The notes below the pieces were generated by a model, which worked only from the letters and a program-made list of their open reading frames with translations, was not told where the DNA came from and ran no database searches. Of a stretch of 64,000 bases of DNA, positions 40,269-49,388 are shown piece by piece (positions within the stretch are counted from its first letter, which is position 1; each line of letters starts with the position of its first letter). The translations under genes were made by a program, and so were the position numbers. This DNA is from DATDGX01 sp036521875. Its GTDB lineage: Bacteria; Desulfobacterota; Binatia; Binatales; Binataceae. The stretch covers positions 1 through 64,000 of the forward strand of contig DATDGX010000052.1 in NCBI GenBank assembly GCA_036521875.1, read 5' to 3'.

Positions 40269-42683
40269 TCAGATGTCGAGATTGCGGACGTTGAGCGCAT
40301 TTTCCTCGATGAACAGCCGGCGCGGCTCGACCTGGTCGCCCATCAGCATGGTGAAAATTTCCTCGGCCTCTTCGAGCGACGAGATCTGCATCTTGAGCAT
40401 CGAGCGCGTCTCCGGATTCATTGTGGTGTCCCAGAGCTGCTCCGGATTCATCTCGCCGAGGCCCTTGTAGCGATTGACCTCGACGCCCTTCTTGCCCGCT
40501 GCGAGGACCGACTCCGCGGCGGCCTTGAGCGACTCGACGGTCTGCTCGCCCTCGCTGGTCTTCAACTTGAACGGCGCGCTGACCGCCTCGAGGTCGCCGT
40601 TGAGGCGGCGAATCTCGCGCAGCTCACCGGAATGGAACAAGACCAGGTCGACGACCGTCGGCGGCTTCGCGCCGTTCTGGCGATGGGTTAGGGTGACGCG
40701 CCAGCGCGAGTCGACGTCGAGAGCGACCAGGGTGACAAGGTTGGGTTCCTTGAGCTCTTTGCGGAGCGCCTCGCCCATCGCTTTCGCCGTTTTTTCGCTT
40801 TCGAAGCTCGCGTCGGTGATGGTCTTGTCCGCCGACAGCCGCGCCAGCGCCGCGACGATCGTCCGCTGCTTGGAGCGCCGCTCCAGCGCCTCGAACATCC
40901 GATCGTGATACAGCGCCTTGCGCACCAGCGTCTTCAGCGCGACGCCCTTGTACTCGGGCGCGTCCTTGCCCTTGCCCGCCTGCAGCGTCACCGCCTCGGT
41001 GCCGAGGTCGGTCAGGTAGTCCTCGAGCGCCGCCTCGTCCTTGAGATAGCGCTCGTGCTTGCCTTTCTTGGCGCGGAACAGCGGCGGCTGCGCGACATAG
41101 AGGTAGCCGCTCTCGATAATTTCAATGAACTGGCGGAAGAAAAATGTCAGCAGCAGCGTCCGGATATGCGAACCGTCGACGTCCGCGTCGGTCATGATGA
41201 TGATCTTGTGATAGCGGAGCTTGGTGACGTCTTTTTCGGTTCCGATTCCCATCCCGAGCGCGGTGATGAGCGTGCGCAGCTCTTGCGAGGAGAGCATCTT
41301 GTCGATTCGCGCGCGCTCGACGTTGAGGATCTTTCCACGCAGCGGAAGGATCGCCTGGGTCTTGCGATCGCGGCCGTCCTTGGCCGAACCGCCTGCCGAC
41401 GGACCCTCGACGATGAACAGCTCGGCGCGCGCCGGGTCGCGTTCCTGGCAATCGGCCAGCTTGCCCGGCAGCGAGCCGGAATCGAGCGCGCCCTTGCGCC
41501 GCACCAGCTCCTTGGCCTTGCGCGCCGCCTCGCGGGCGGTGGCCGCCTCGATCACGCGCGCGACGATCTTTTTCGCCTCGCCGGGTTTCTTCTCGAGATG
41601 CTCGCCGAGCTTCTCGTTGACCAGCACCGCGACCAGGCCTTCGACCTCCGAGTTGCCGAGCTTGGTCTTGGTCTGGCCCTCGAACTGCGGCTCGCCGAGT
41701 TTCACGCTGATGATCGCGACCAGGCCCTCGCGCGTGTCGTCGCCCTCCAGGCGCATCTCCTTGTTCTTGAAGAGATTGTTTTTGGTCGCGTAGAAGTTGA
41801 GCGTGCGGGTCAGCGCGGACTTGAATCCCGACAGATGGGTCCCGCCTTCAATCGTGTGGATATTGTTGGCGTAGGTGAAAACCACCTCGTGCACCGCATC
41901 GGTCCACTGCAGCGCGCATTCGATGTCGACGCCCTCGCGCAGGCCCTTGAAGAAAATCACGTCGTGCAGCGGCTCGCTGCCCTTGGTCAGCGACTCGACG
42001 AACTCGGCGATTCCGCCTTCGAAGTGAAACTCCTCCGCCTTGCCGATCCGGTCGTCGCGCAGCCGGATGCGCAATCCGCCGTTGAGGTAAGCCATCTCGC
42101 GCAGGTAGCGCGCGATCACTTCGTACTTGAACTTGACCTCGTTAAAAATTGACGCGTCGGGCGTGAAGGTGGTCTTGGTGCCGGTGAGCTTGGTGGCGCC
42201 GCGCTCCTCGACCTTGGTTTTCGGCGCGCCTTTCTCGTAGCGCTGGAAATAAATCCGGCCGTTCTTGTGGACCTCGACTTCGAACTGCTCGCTGAGCGCG
42301 TTGACCACCGATGCGCCGACGCCGTGAAGGCCGCCCGAGACCTTGTACACGCCGCGGTCGAATTTACCGCCGGCGTGCAGCATGGTGTGCACCACTTCGA
42401 GCGCGGAGCGCTTCTCGGTGGCATGCATGTCGACCGGGATGCCGCGGCCGTTGTCTTCGACCGAGATCTGATCATCGCTCAGGATCGCGACGTTGATCTC
42501 GGTGCAGAAACCGCCCAGCGCTTCGTCGACCGAGTTGTCGACGATTTCGGAAACCAGGTGATGGAGTCCGCGCTCGGCGGTGTCGCCGATGTACATTCCC
42601 GGACGTTTGCGGACCGCCTCGAGGCCCTCGAGAACCTTGATAGAGTCGGCGCCGTAACCGTCAGACGATTGCTTTTGTGCCAT
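40269..42683 (-). CDS. gyrB: DNA gyrase subunit B
   Basis: An 804-residue ATPase subunit. 'LEAVRKRPGMYIGDT' and 'HHLVSEIVDNSVDEALGG' form the GHKL ATP site with its Asn, 'GLHGVGASVVNALS' closes over ATP, and the Toprim domain has 'EGPSAGGSAKDGRDRKTQ' and 'DADVDGSHIRTLLLTFFFR'. 'RYKGLGEMNPEQLWDTTMNP' is the C-terminal signature. The Met at 42683 (MAQKQSSDGYGADSIKV) was chosen; 15 extra codons upstream look untranslated. It is followed by gyrA; neither recF nor dnaN is upstream. Confidence 0.97.
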   Translation of the reverse strand: MAQKQSSDGYGADSIKVLEGLEAVRKRPGMYIGDTAERGLHHLVSEIVDNSVDEALGGFCTEINVAILSDDQISVEDNGRGIPVDMHATEKRSALEVVHTMLHAGGKFDRGVYKVSGGLHGVGASVVNALSEQFEVEVHKNGRIYFQRYEKGAPKTKVEERGATKLTGTKTTFTPDASIFNEVKFKYEVIARYLREMAYLNGGLRIRLRDDRIGKAEEFHFEGGIAEFVESLTKGSEPLHDVIFFKGLREGVDIECALQWTDAVHEVVFTYANNIHTIEGGTHLSGFKSALTRTLNFYATKNNLFKNKEMRLEGDDTREGLVAIISVKLGEPQFEGQTKTKLGNSEVEGLVAVLVNEKLGEHLEKKPGEAKKIVARVIEAATAREAARKAKELVRRKGALDSGSLPGKLADCQERDPARAELFIVEGPSAGGSAKDGRDRKTQAILPLRGKILNVERARIDKMLSSQELRTLITALGMGIGTEKDVTKLRYHKIIIMTDADVDGSHIRTLLLTFFFRQFIEIIESGYLYVAQPPLFRAKKGKHERYLKDEAALEDYLTDLGTEAVTLQAGKGKDAPEYKGVALKTLVRKALYHDRMFEALERRSKQRTIVAALARLSADKTITDASFESEKTAKAMGEALRKELKEPNLVTLVALDVDSRWRVTLTHRQNGAKPPTVVDLVLFHSGELREIRRLNGDLEAVSAPFKLKTSEGEQTVESLKAAAESVLAAGKKGVEVNRYKGLGEMNPEQLWDTTMNPETRSMLKMQISSLEEAEEIFTMLMGDQVEPRRLFIEENALNVRNLDI

Positions 42684-42814
42684 AACAGAGAGGGATGATG
42701 AGGCTCCTCCAGCCACCCAAAACCGCATCCAAATTGTAGTCCGAGGAGCGCAGGAAGTAAAGCAGCGTCGATACGTTCAGAGACCGCAATCAAACGGTAT
42801 TTCTATTCGAAGCC

Positions 42815-42823
42815 TGTGGATAA
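42815..42823 (-). promoter_or_regulatory. Consensus DnaA box
   Basis: TGTGGATAA on the plus strand, i.e. TTATCCACA on the minus strand, a perfect consensus match 132 bp before the gyrB start. A single 9-mer could occur by chance; the nearby partial matches raise the odds that it is real. Confidence 0.5.
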
Positions 42824-42962
42824 GAAACCATAAAGAATCAGGGAACTATTTGCTACCAGAAGGTCAGCGGTCTCAGGCGGCGACTCAGTGAGCGAACGTT
42901 ACCATAATAAAACTCGATTCTGGCAAGCGCCAGCCCTCTCGTCTAACGCCGCTCTTTCAGCC

Positions 42963-42997
42963 CGACAAGTGGATATTTCAGAGCGACAAGTGGGTAA
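42963..42997. repeat. 21-bp-period direct repeat with degenerate DnaA boxes
   Basis: CGACAAGTGG occurs at 42963-42972 and 42984-42993, exactly two helical turns apart. Each continues into GTGGATA or GTGGGTAA, 7/9 matches to a DnaA box. Confidence 0.45.
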
Positions 42998-43080
42998 TTA
43001 GGGCGACGAAACTTGCCGAGGCGTCGCGCGCGCCGCGCAATGTCGAATCGGCTCTCGACATCAATCCAACCAATTCCTAA

Positions 43081-43175
43081 TTGCAAGCGCGCTGGATTCC
43101 GTCGAAAAAACAGTCGCCGCGAATCATCGCTGTGATCGCGATAGACAATTTTATGCAGGTCACGAGCAACGCGAC
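43081..43175 (-). pseudogene. Fossil of the PqqC-like redox enzyme gene's 3' end
   Basis: Bases 43081-43106 match 49444-49469 at 25 of 26 positions, and 43127-43175 match 49570 onwards with diverged spacing; the fragment lacks about 80 bp relative to the intact gene at 49389-50132. Encoded remnants of 'DLHKIVYRDHSDD' and 'FFRRNPARLQ' correspond to 'DVHEIADRDHSDV' and 'FFDGIQRACNQ' in the intact protein. It is in the same orientation as the intact copy, about 6.3 kb away, and is too damaged to be expressed. Confidence 0.72.
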
Positions 43176-43422
43176 TGGCGTTCGGACGGGCTCTGTCCTC
43201 AGTTTCGGAGCGCCGTCTCTCATCGCGTCGCGTCTTGGCGAGGGCGTGTCGTGTCGTCACTTGGTGGAAAACACTGTGGCGCTTTTCCGTCGAGCCTTCG
43301 GCCATCGGGTTTGAAGGTTTCGAAACCCATTTCAGAAGTAGTAGAGATACCAAGGCCCAAAGTTCCGAGATAACAATTGGGCCGTCGGACAATCAGTCAG
43401 GCCGATCAGGACCCCGAAGGGA

Positions 43423-44853
43423 GTGGCGGTGAACATCAACGAGTTAGCAATAGTCGATGCAACCGCGCAGGCGGACCTCGTTCGCCGGCGCGAGCTCACG
43501 CCGTTGGAGCTGGTCGACGCGGCGATCAGTCGAATCGAGCGGCTCAACCCGGTGCTCAATGCGGTCATCACACCGCTGTTCGACGAGGCGCGCCAAACGG
43601 CGGTATCGAAGGACCTGCCCGACGGACCGTTTCGCGGCGTTCCATTTCTTCTGAAAGACCTGGGCGTGATGCAGAAAGGCCAGCCGTACTACATGGGTAA
43701 TCGGGCTCTGCGCGATGCGCACTACATCTCTCCCGCGGATACCGCTCTCGGCGCGCGCTTTCGCGCCGCCGGGTTTATCACACTGGGGAAAACCAACACG
43801 CCAGAATTTGGTGGTCAAACCACGACCCAGCCGTTGGCGTTCGGCGCAACCCACAATCCGTGGGATCTGGATCGCTCGACCAACGGCTCGTCGGGCGGCT
43901 CGTGCGCCGCGGTAGCGGCAGGTTTGGTGCCGATCGCACACGCCAACGACGGCGGAGGCTCGATCCGTTTGCCGGCGGCATGGTGCGGATTGGTTGGGCT
44001 GAAGCCGTCGCGCGGCCGGGTTCCCTTTCCCAATACTGCGCGCACGGCGGTCGACTTCGTGGTAAGCCGCACGGTCCGCGATGTCGCGGCGGCGCTAGAC
44101 GCAGTGCAGGGCTCTGAGCCGGGCGAGCTCTACTTGATTGCGCCACCGGCGAGAAGCTACACGGCCGAAATTGGAGCGGACGCCGGCAAGCTGCGAATCG
44201 GAATCCTGACCCGGACACCTTTTGGCGAAATCCATCCCGAGTGTCTCAAGGCGGCAACGGCTACGGCCAAGCTGCTGGAGTCACTCGGCCATCGAGTTGA
44301 AGAATCGTTCCCGGAAGCCTTGTTCGATCCGGGCCCGGGTGCCTACGGCATGGTCTTGCTGATGGCCGGATTGCGCGCGCAACTTCAGCAACTGGCCGCG
44401 ATGCTTGGCCGGCCCGTGACTCAAGACGACGTTGAGCCCTACTTTTGGTTTCCAACCCAGGGATCTCCGGTCGCGGCCGAAGAATATATCGCCGCCATGG
44501 AATCGGTGAATGAATGGGCGATTCGGGTTGCGCGCTGGTGGACCACGGGATTCGATCTTTTGCTCACTCCGACCGTGTGGGAGCCGCCAGCCACGCTCGC
44601 GTCGATGATGCCGGAGGAAGGCAAACCCTGGAAACTGGGCCAGAAGGTCGGCCGGCATTGCTTTTTCACGCAGCCCTACAACGTCACCGGGCAGCCGGCG
44701 ATCTCGATGCCGCTGTATTGGACCGCTGAGGGACTGCCCGTGGGGGATCAGCTGGTGGCGGCGATGGGCCGCGAAGACCTGCTGATTCGCGTCGCGTCGC
44801 AACTCGAGCAGGCGCGGCCGTGGATCAACCGGCTTCCGCCAGTACACGCGTGA
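43423..44853 (+). CDS. Amidase-signature family amidase
   Basis: A 476-residue hydrolase of carboxylic amides. The catalytic triad is visible: Lys in 'GVPFLLKDLGV', the cis-Ser in 'STNGSSGGSCAAVAAGL' and the nucleophile Ser in 'DGGGSIRLPAAWCGLVGLKP'. The C-terminal 'PYNVTGQPAISMPLYWT' is also typical. The start is a GTG at 43423 or a second GTG two codons later, after GAAGGGA. The substrate is unknown; no GatB/GatC genes are adjacent, and the sequence is closer to catabolic amidases than to GatA. Confidence 0.92.
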   Translation: MAVNINELAIVDATAQADLVRRRELTPLELVDAAISRIERLNPVLNAVITPLFDEARQTAVSKDLPDGPFRGVPFLLKDLGVMQKGQPYYMGNRALRDAHYISPADTALGARFRAAGFITLGKTNTPEFGGQTTTQPLAFGATHNPWDLDRSTNGSSGGSCAAVAAGLVPIAHANDGGGSIRLPAAWCGLVGLKPSRGRVPFPNTARTAVDFVVSRTVRDVAAALDAVQGSEPGELYLIAPPARSYTAEIGADAGKLRIGILTRTPFGEIHPECLKAATATAKLLESLGHRVEESFPEALFDPGPGAYGMVLLMAGLRAQLQQLAAMLGRPVTQDDVEPYFWFPTQGSPVAAEEYIAAMESVNEWAIRVARWWTTGFDLLLTPTVWEPPATLASMMPEEGKPWKLGQKVGRHCFFTQPYNVTGQPAISMPLYWTAEGLPVGDQLVAAMGREDLLIRVASQLEQARPWINRLPPVHA

Positions 44854-45029
44854 CTGCACGGCTCGCGTCGCCGCGCTAGACAACGGCATCGCCGGCCGCG
44901 ACGTGTTGGTGATAGGTATCAACACTCAGGCGATCGTCGTAGGAATCGACAGTCAATCGAACTTCGGAACCAGCTTGCGACCTGAACGCGCGCTTGCCAT
45001 CTAGCGCGACAGCCGGGCACCGCCGGGTG

Positions 45030-47084
45030 TCAGCTTTCGTTCACTCCACGCTGTCTAAGGGTTGCGAGCGTTTTTTTGAGCGCCTCTTGCGTTGAGTTCC
45101 ATTGCCCGGGGTTGTCTTTTTCCGAGAGTGCGCTGAGGACTTCACGGTAAGTTGTCGCCGCCTCGCTGAGATGCGTGGTTCCGGGCTCGAGCGTGCCGAT
45201 GTCCGCGAGGGTATCTCCGATATTGAGCTTGGTGGTTACCCAGTAACCGGGTGCATTGTCCCTGGTAAAAACTTTTAGCGCCTGATTGAAAGCCTCAACT
45301 GACTGCTTCAAGTCATCTATGTTCGATTTGCGGGCTCCCAATCCTCTGAGTGCATTGCCGAGAGCTTCTTGCGCGGTGGCCCACGATTCGGCTTGATTGC
45401 CATCCGGAGATAGCTTCGCGAGCGCCGCGCGCAGCGCCGCCACGGCCTCCTCATAACTCCTGGCATCAGACTCATAGGAGGCAAGTGATATCAGCGCGTT
45501 GCCCAATCCGATTTGGGTTGCGACCCATAGTCCCTCGTGGGCGTTGTCAGCGAAGTGATCCAGGATTTCGCGATACGCTGAGACCGACTGCCTAAGGTAG
45601 TCTGGCCTGGACGTACGCTCGCCGAGCGCGCGTAGTGACTGCGCCAGCCCGGTTTGCGCATAAGCCCACTGTGCGGGATCCGAGTCCGGTCCGAAGACTG
45701 TGAGCGCGGCGCGATCCGCGGTAGTTGCGTCCTGATAGTCGGAGCTGGTTGATTCAATGTCGCCCAGCATACGAAGAGTCCATCCTAACTCGACTTGAAC
45801 TCCCGCCCAGGTGAGCGGATTAGCCTTCATGGTCACGCCCGCGAGCGCGGCGCGAAACGCTGTGACTGCCTGAGTTAGATTGTCGAGGCCGGCATCGCGT
45901 TCACCTAGATCTCTAAAGGCATGGCCTATCGAACTCTGCAGCAGCACATAATCCATAGAATAATCGTGAAGCGTAAACAGCTTAAGTGCTTCCCGGAATG
46001 CTGCTATCGCCTCTTGGAGATAGGCGCTCTGGTGGTCGAGCTGGTAGAGACTCCTCAGCGCGGTGCCAAGGTTCGACTGCGCCATGGCCCAGTTCTTGGG
46101 GTCGGACTCGCGCCTAAATTCGCCAAGTGCCCGGTGATAATAGATCAACGAAGTCTCCAGAGACTCTTTCGACCCGGTTTGTTGACCTGAGATCGCAAGC
46201 GCCGATCCGATAACCTGGTCGACTTGAGCCCGGGTGTCGGGCCTCCATCGGTCTCGTCGTTTCGAATCGTCCGCCATCGCGCGCGCGTTTTCGATAAGCG
46301 GCTTGAGCACATCGGCAATCTCTTTGCCCAGCGTCTCGGTGTGTTGAGAAGCCGCGCCTAAAGCCACGTAGGTGGCCAGATCCTGGACCGGCAATTCCAA
46401 CGGCATAGGCGCTCCCCCGCCAGCCATCGGTCCGGCAATCGGATTTTTCGCGATCACGGACAGGGTGACAGTTCGACTCCCGGTCGCGCCGACAACCGAG
46501 CCCCAGAGCATCGCCGATGCCTGGGCTTGATGCGCCGTTTTAGAAAGCTCCTCTTGCGTCACTTTATTCGGGATAGGGCGGCTGAGACTGATCGCGTGAA
46601 TCTTCAGCCTCGGATCCATTTGGTCCAATGTTGCTATGAGCTGGTTCTGGACTTGATGACCGACGTCGTTCTCAAAAGGAGCGACTGCGACGACGAACCC
46701 GGTGGAGTCGGCGGAGTCTCGCGGCCATAGCCGGAGCGAGGAACGCTGGGCCGCGAGAAATGAGAGCCCGACCAGCGCAACCATCGCGGAGACGCGGCGC
46801 ACGTCTTTGTAACGCAGCTTCCGGCGTCCCATCTGCACGCGGGCTTTGGCCCAGAACGTCAGCCCGCACACTGCGGCCGAGAGCGCTCCGACTATCGTCG
46901 CGACAGTAACGATCTCGACTACCAGTCGAGCGTGCGGCCAAATCAAAACGATCAGGAGCGCGATGCCGAGTGTCCCGAGCGCCGCGCGCGCCCAGGTGAG
47001 CTTCCCGAGCGAGCTGAACAGCAGCTCGCCCCAACGGCCCATTTTCAAATCCGAGGACATAAGAAGTGACAGAATGATTATCAT
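45030..47084 (-). CDS. Membrane-anchored TPR-repeat protein
   Basis: A 684-residue protein. Its N-terminal 120 residues contain two or three hydrophobic helices. A domain beginning 'FVVAVAPFENDVGHQVQNQL' and ending near 'MLWGSVVGATGSRTVTLSV' resembles the AMIN/TolB-like module found in adenylate-cyclase-type signalling proteins. Residues of about 270-680 are degenerate tetratricopeptide repeats of about 50 residues, each with a 'WA..Q..LG.AL..LG' core, probably a protein-interaction scaffold. No enzymatic domain is seen. The first Met was kept; later ones at 47060 or 47042 are possible. Confidence 0.7.
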   Translation of the reverse strand: MIIILSLLMSSDLKMGRWGELLFSSLGKLTWARAALGTLGIALLIVLIWPHARLVVEIVTVATIVGALSAAVCGLTFWAKARVQMGRRKLRYKDVRRVSAMVALVGLSFLAAQRSSLRLWPRDSADSTGFVVAVAPFENDVGHQVQNQLIATLDQMDPRLKIHAISLSRPIPNKVTQEELSKTAHQAQASAMLWGSVVGATGSRTVTLSVIAKNPIAGPMAGGGAPMPLELPVQDLATYVALGAASQHTETLGKEIADVLKPLIENARAMADDSKRRDRWRPDTRAQVDQVIGSALAISGQQTGSKESLETSLIYYHRALGEFRRESDPKNWAMAQSNLGTALRSLYQLDHQSAYLQEAIAAFREALKLFTLHDYSMDYVLLQSSIGHAFRDLGERDAGLDNLTQAVTAFRAALAGVTMKANPLTWAGVQVELGWTLRMLGDIESTSSDYQDATTADRAALTVFGPDSDPAQWAYAQTGLAQSLRALGERTSRPDYLRQSVSAYREILDHFADNAHEGLWVATQIGLGNALISLASYESDARSYEEAVAALRAALAKLSPDGNQAESWATAQEALGNALRGLGARKSNIDDLKQSVEAFNQALKVFTRDNAPGYWVTTKLNIGDTLADIGTLEPGTTHLSEAATTYREVLSALSEKDNPGQWNSTQEALKKTLATLRQRGVNES

Positions 47085-47295
47085 TCCGCTCGACTATCGG
47101 CGAGGTCTTCGCTCGCTGACGGATGAAAGCGGACGCTGGTGGGCGTCAGGCTGGCATGTCGTGGCTCTCCTCGCTCGCTTCGGGGGTGATAATCAGTCGC
47201 TCGAGGCCGCGGAGGAAATATGAATCTTTGTAGGTTGGGGGCGCTTCCGGATGGGCCAGGCCGAAGCGTTGACACTATCTTCGGGAGCGGCGGCG

Positions 47296-49101
47296 TCAGG
47301 GCCCCAGGGCCAGGCCGGCCGGGGCGAGGAGCTGGCTGGTTGGACCGGCGAGGATGAAGTCCGGTTTGAGGTCGCACGGCTGTGGATCTGCTGAGGTGCA
47401 AGCGGCGGGATTAAATCCGAGGACACTGGCGCCCGCGAAGTTGCCCACCAAGAGCTCTCCTGCGCCATCGAGCGCGATTCCGATAGGAAAATTCAGCGTT
47501 GTTTGAGCGCCCGCGATCGTCGCGATGAGCTTTCCCGACGGGGAGAATTCCAGCAGGCTGGAGTTCGAGTTCCCGATAGGGTTGGTCACCCAAATGTTGC
47601 CCTGGTGGTCGAAGGCCAGATCAAGTGGACCGGAAAGGGCGGGATTGGTGATGACTGCCGTCGGCGGTTGATCGCATGTCGAGCCGCTTGCGCATTGACC
47701 GCTTAGATACTCGGTAAGCGAAATCGATCCGGCGGTGTTGACGACCCAGATGTCTTCGTTGCTATCCAAAGCGAGGCCGACAGGACTTGAGAGGCCGGTG
47801 TCAGCTCCCTGGATCGTGAATATAGGAAACTGGTCGCCGTTCGAGCCGGCAGGAAACACCGTAATTCGATTGCTGGTGGTGTTAGCCACATAGATGTTGC
47901 TGGAGCCGTCGAGCGCAATGCCGGCCGGACTGGTCAGATCCGTGTTGGGTCCGAAAATAAACGGCGATGGCGCACGGTCTCCGTTAATCGGCGGCGCGAA
48001 CACATTTATGCTTTGCGGGAGCGATCCGGAATTGGGATTGCTCACGTACGCATTGCCGCTTCCAACCCGATCCAGCGCGAGAAAAGCCGGATTCAGCAGC
48101 GCGGTCGCCGGGCCGCCGAGTACTCCAAGCGGAGGGATGTCACCGCCTAGCGGATCCGGATTGGAGTATTCGCGCAAATTCGGGGCGAAAGTCAGCGGAG
48201 CGTCCATTACGTAGAGCTTCGCGGTAAGCAAGTTGAGGGCGACGGGAGTGACCCTCACGACGTCGCCGGTGCCCATCTTGATTCTACCTCTGCAAATCAA
48301 CGAGCCGGTCAGCAAGATGTCAGCCCCCAGCTCGCAAGCGGCGGCCGAGGCGAAAAGGGTTCCACTCAACGATGACTTGTTGCCGAGCGACACCGCAGAA
48401 CCATTCACGAAAACGACAACGTTTTGCGGAACGATTCCACCGAGAAGATTGAGCCGCGCGGCTTTCCCCAGCGTGAGATCGCCGGCGACGCGGATCACCG
48501 CAGATGTGGTCGAAGCACCGTCAAGGACGAGCGCGGCGGCTTCCCCGACCGATATCGCGGGAATGTCGACGACATTGAAACCCGGAGTGAGCGCGATGGT
48601 CGCAGTTCGAGACCGACCGACCTTGATACGCGCCTCAAGGGTTTGCGTGGCAGAGTATGATTCCAGCGCTTGAGCGAAGCCGGCCGCATCTTCGATCGCG
48701 TCGCTCAACGTGTGGAGCAGCGGATTCGCACCACTGGAATCTTCGCCGCCGTTGCACGCGGATCCAGGACGCAGATTGATCGCGCCGCCGCCGGACGCGC
48801 ACCGTCCCAGGACCGAAGTTACGCGGCCGAGCCTGATTGCTTTTCCCGAAGGAACAGACGCGATCAAATTGTTGCTGAACGAACCGCTCCTGCCGGCTTT
48901 GATACGGGTTGCGCCGATGTTGCCCGGTTGGCTCACAACGCGTTCGGCGTTGCCCATGATCACGCTTGAGGCGGTACTGAGTATCGCGAATGTGCTCACG
49001 CCGCCGGGCCCCGACGGAGGAGCCGAGTTGGCAACGATAGAAAATGCGAGCGCTCCGAGTATCGCCGCGCCGATCAAAAATAGTCTTCTTTCGCGGCTCA
49101 T
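47296..49101 (-). CDS. Secreted ice-binding-like domain fused to NHL propeller
   Basis: A 601-residue exported protein with a signal peptide ('LFLIGAAILGALAFSIVANSA'). Residues of about 35-285 resemble the DUF3494 beta-helix domain found in ice-binding-like adhesins ('FVNGSAVSLGNKSSLSGTLF', 'LTGSLICRGRIKMGTGDVV'). From about residue 330 on, repeated 'PAGIALDGSSNIYVANTTSN'-type blocks form an NHL beta-propeller of about six blades. The combination suggests a cell-surface adhesion or carbohydrate-binding protein. Ice binding is not implied; many DUF3494 proteins do not bind ice. Confidence 0.7.
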   Translation of the reverse strand: MSRERRLFLIGAAILGALAFSIVANSAPPSGPGGVSTFAILSTASSVIMGNAERVVSQPGNIGATRIKAGRSGSFSNNLIASVPSGKAIRLGRVTSVLGRCASGGGAINLRPGSACNGGEDSSGANPLLHTLSDAIEDAAGFAQALESYSATQTLEARIKVGRSRTATIALTPGFNVVDIPAISVGEAAALVLDGASTTSAVIRVAGDLTLGKAARLNLLGGIVPQNVVVFVNGSAVSLGNKSSLSGTLFASAAACELGADILLTGSLICRGRIKMGTGDVVRVTPVALNLLTAKLYVMDAPLTFAPNLREYSNPDPLGGDIPPLGVLGGPATALLNPAFLALDRVGSGNAYVSNPNSGSLPQSINVFAPPINGDRAPSPFIFGPNTDLTSPAGIALDGSSNIYVANTTSNRITVFPAGSNGDQFPIFTIQGADTGLSSPVGLALDSNEDIWVVNTAGSISLTEYLSGQCASGSTCDQPPTAVITNPALSGPLDLAFDHQGNIWVTNPIGNSNSSLLEFSPSGKLIATIAGAQTTLNFPIGIALDGAGELLVGNFAGASVLGFNPAACTSADPQPCDLKPDFILAGPTSQLLAPAGLALGP

Positions 49102-49328
49102 CTGATAAATCGAAGGTTCAGCAAGGCGACTGCACCTCTCACGAAGGCGCGGAATTAGCCAGCACAGTATGCGAAGTCAAAGTGACTACGCAAAAGCTTC
49201 TGATGGTGGGATCGCGATCCGCCCAATGGTGCGCAGCGTTCGACAAAAATCGAGTTCTCGTCGCGCAGACGATCGCCGTCTTCGTCGCGCCAAAGCGTCC
49301 CGCGTAGCTGTCCTTGGATGCGAACCCG

Positions 49329-49378
49329 CGCTCGCTCCGCCGCGCGCCAGACTCGCGCGCGCTCCACTTCACCGAGCG
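49329..49378 (-). repeat. Duplicated tail of the PqqC-like gene
   Basis: About 50 bp closely match 49491-49540 inside the adjacent gene (CTCCGCCGCGC ... GCGCGCGCTCCACTTCAC). The encoded 'LGEVERARVWRAAER' parallels 'LSEVERARVWSAAER' of the intact protein. It lies just past the stop codon, a local tandem duplication that has decayed. Confidence 0.55.
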
Positions 49379-49388
49379 GAGTAGTTCC

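Larger units (their letters stand above)
42684..43422. other. Long gap upstream of gyrB with DnaA-box-like sites and a gene fossil
   Basis: Holds a perfect DnaA box (42815-42823), two degenerate ones within a 21-bp-period repeat (42963-42997), a decayed gene fragment (43081-43175) and nothing else I recognise. A 149-codon minus-strand frame here lacks a family and overlaps the fossil, so it was not called as a gene. Confidence 0.5.

Noticed and set aside
42943..43392. 149-codon minus-strand frame upstream of gyrB
   Set aside because: It runs across the decayed PqqC-like fossil and shows no coherent protein features.
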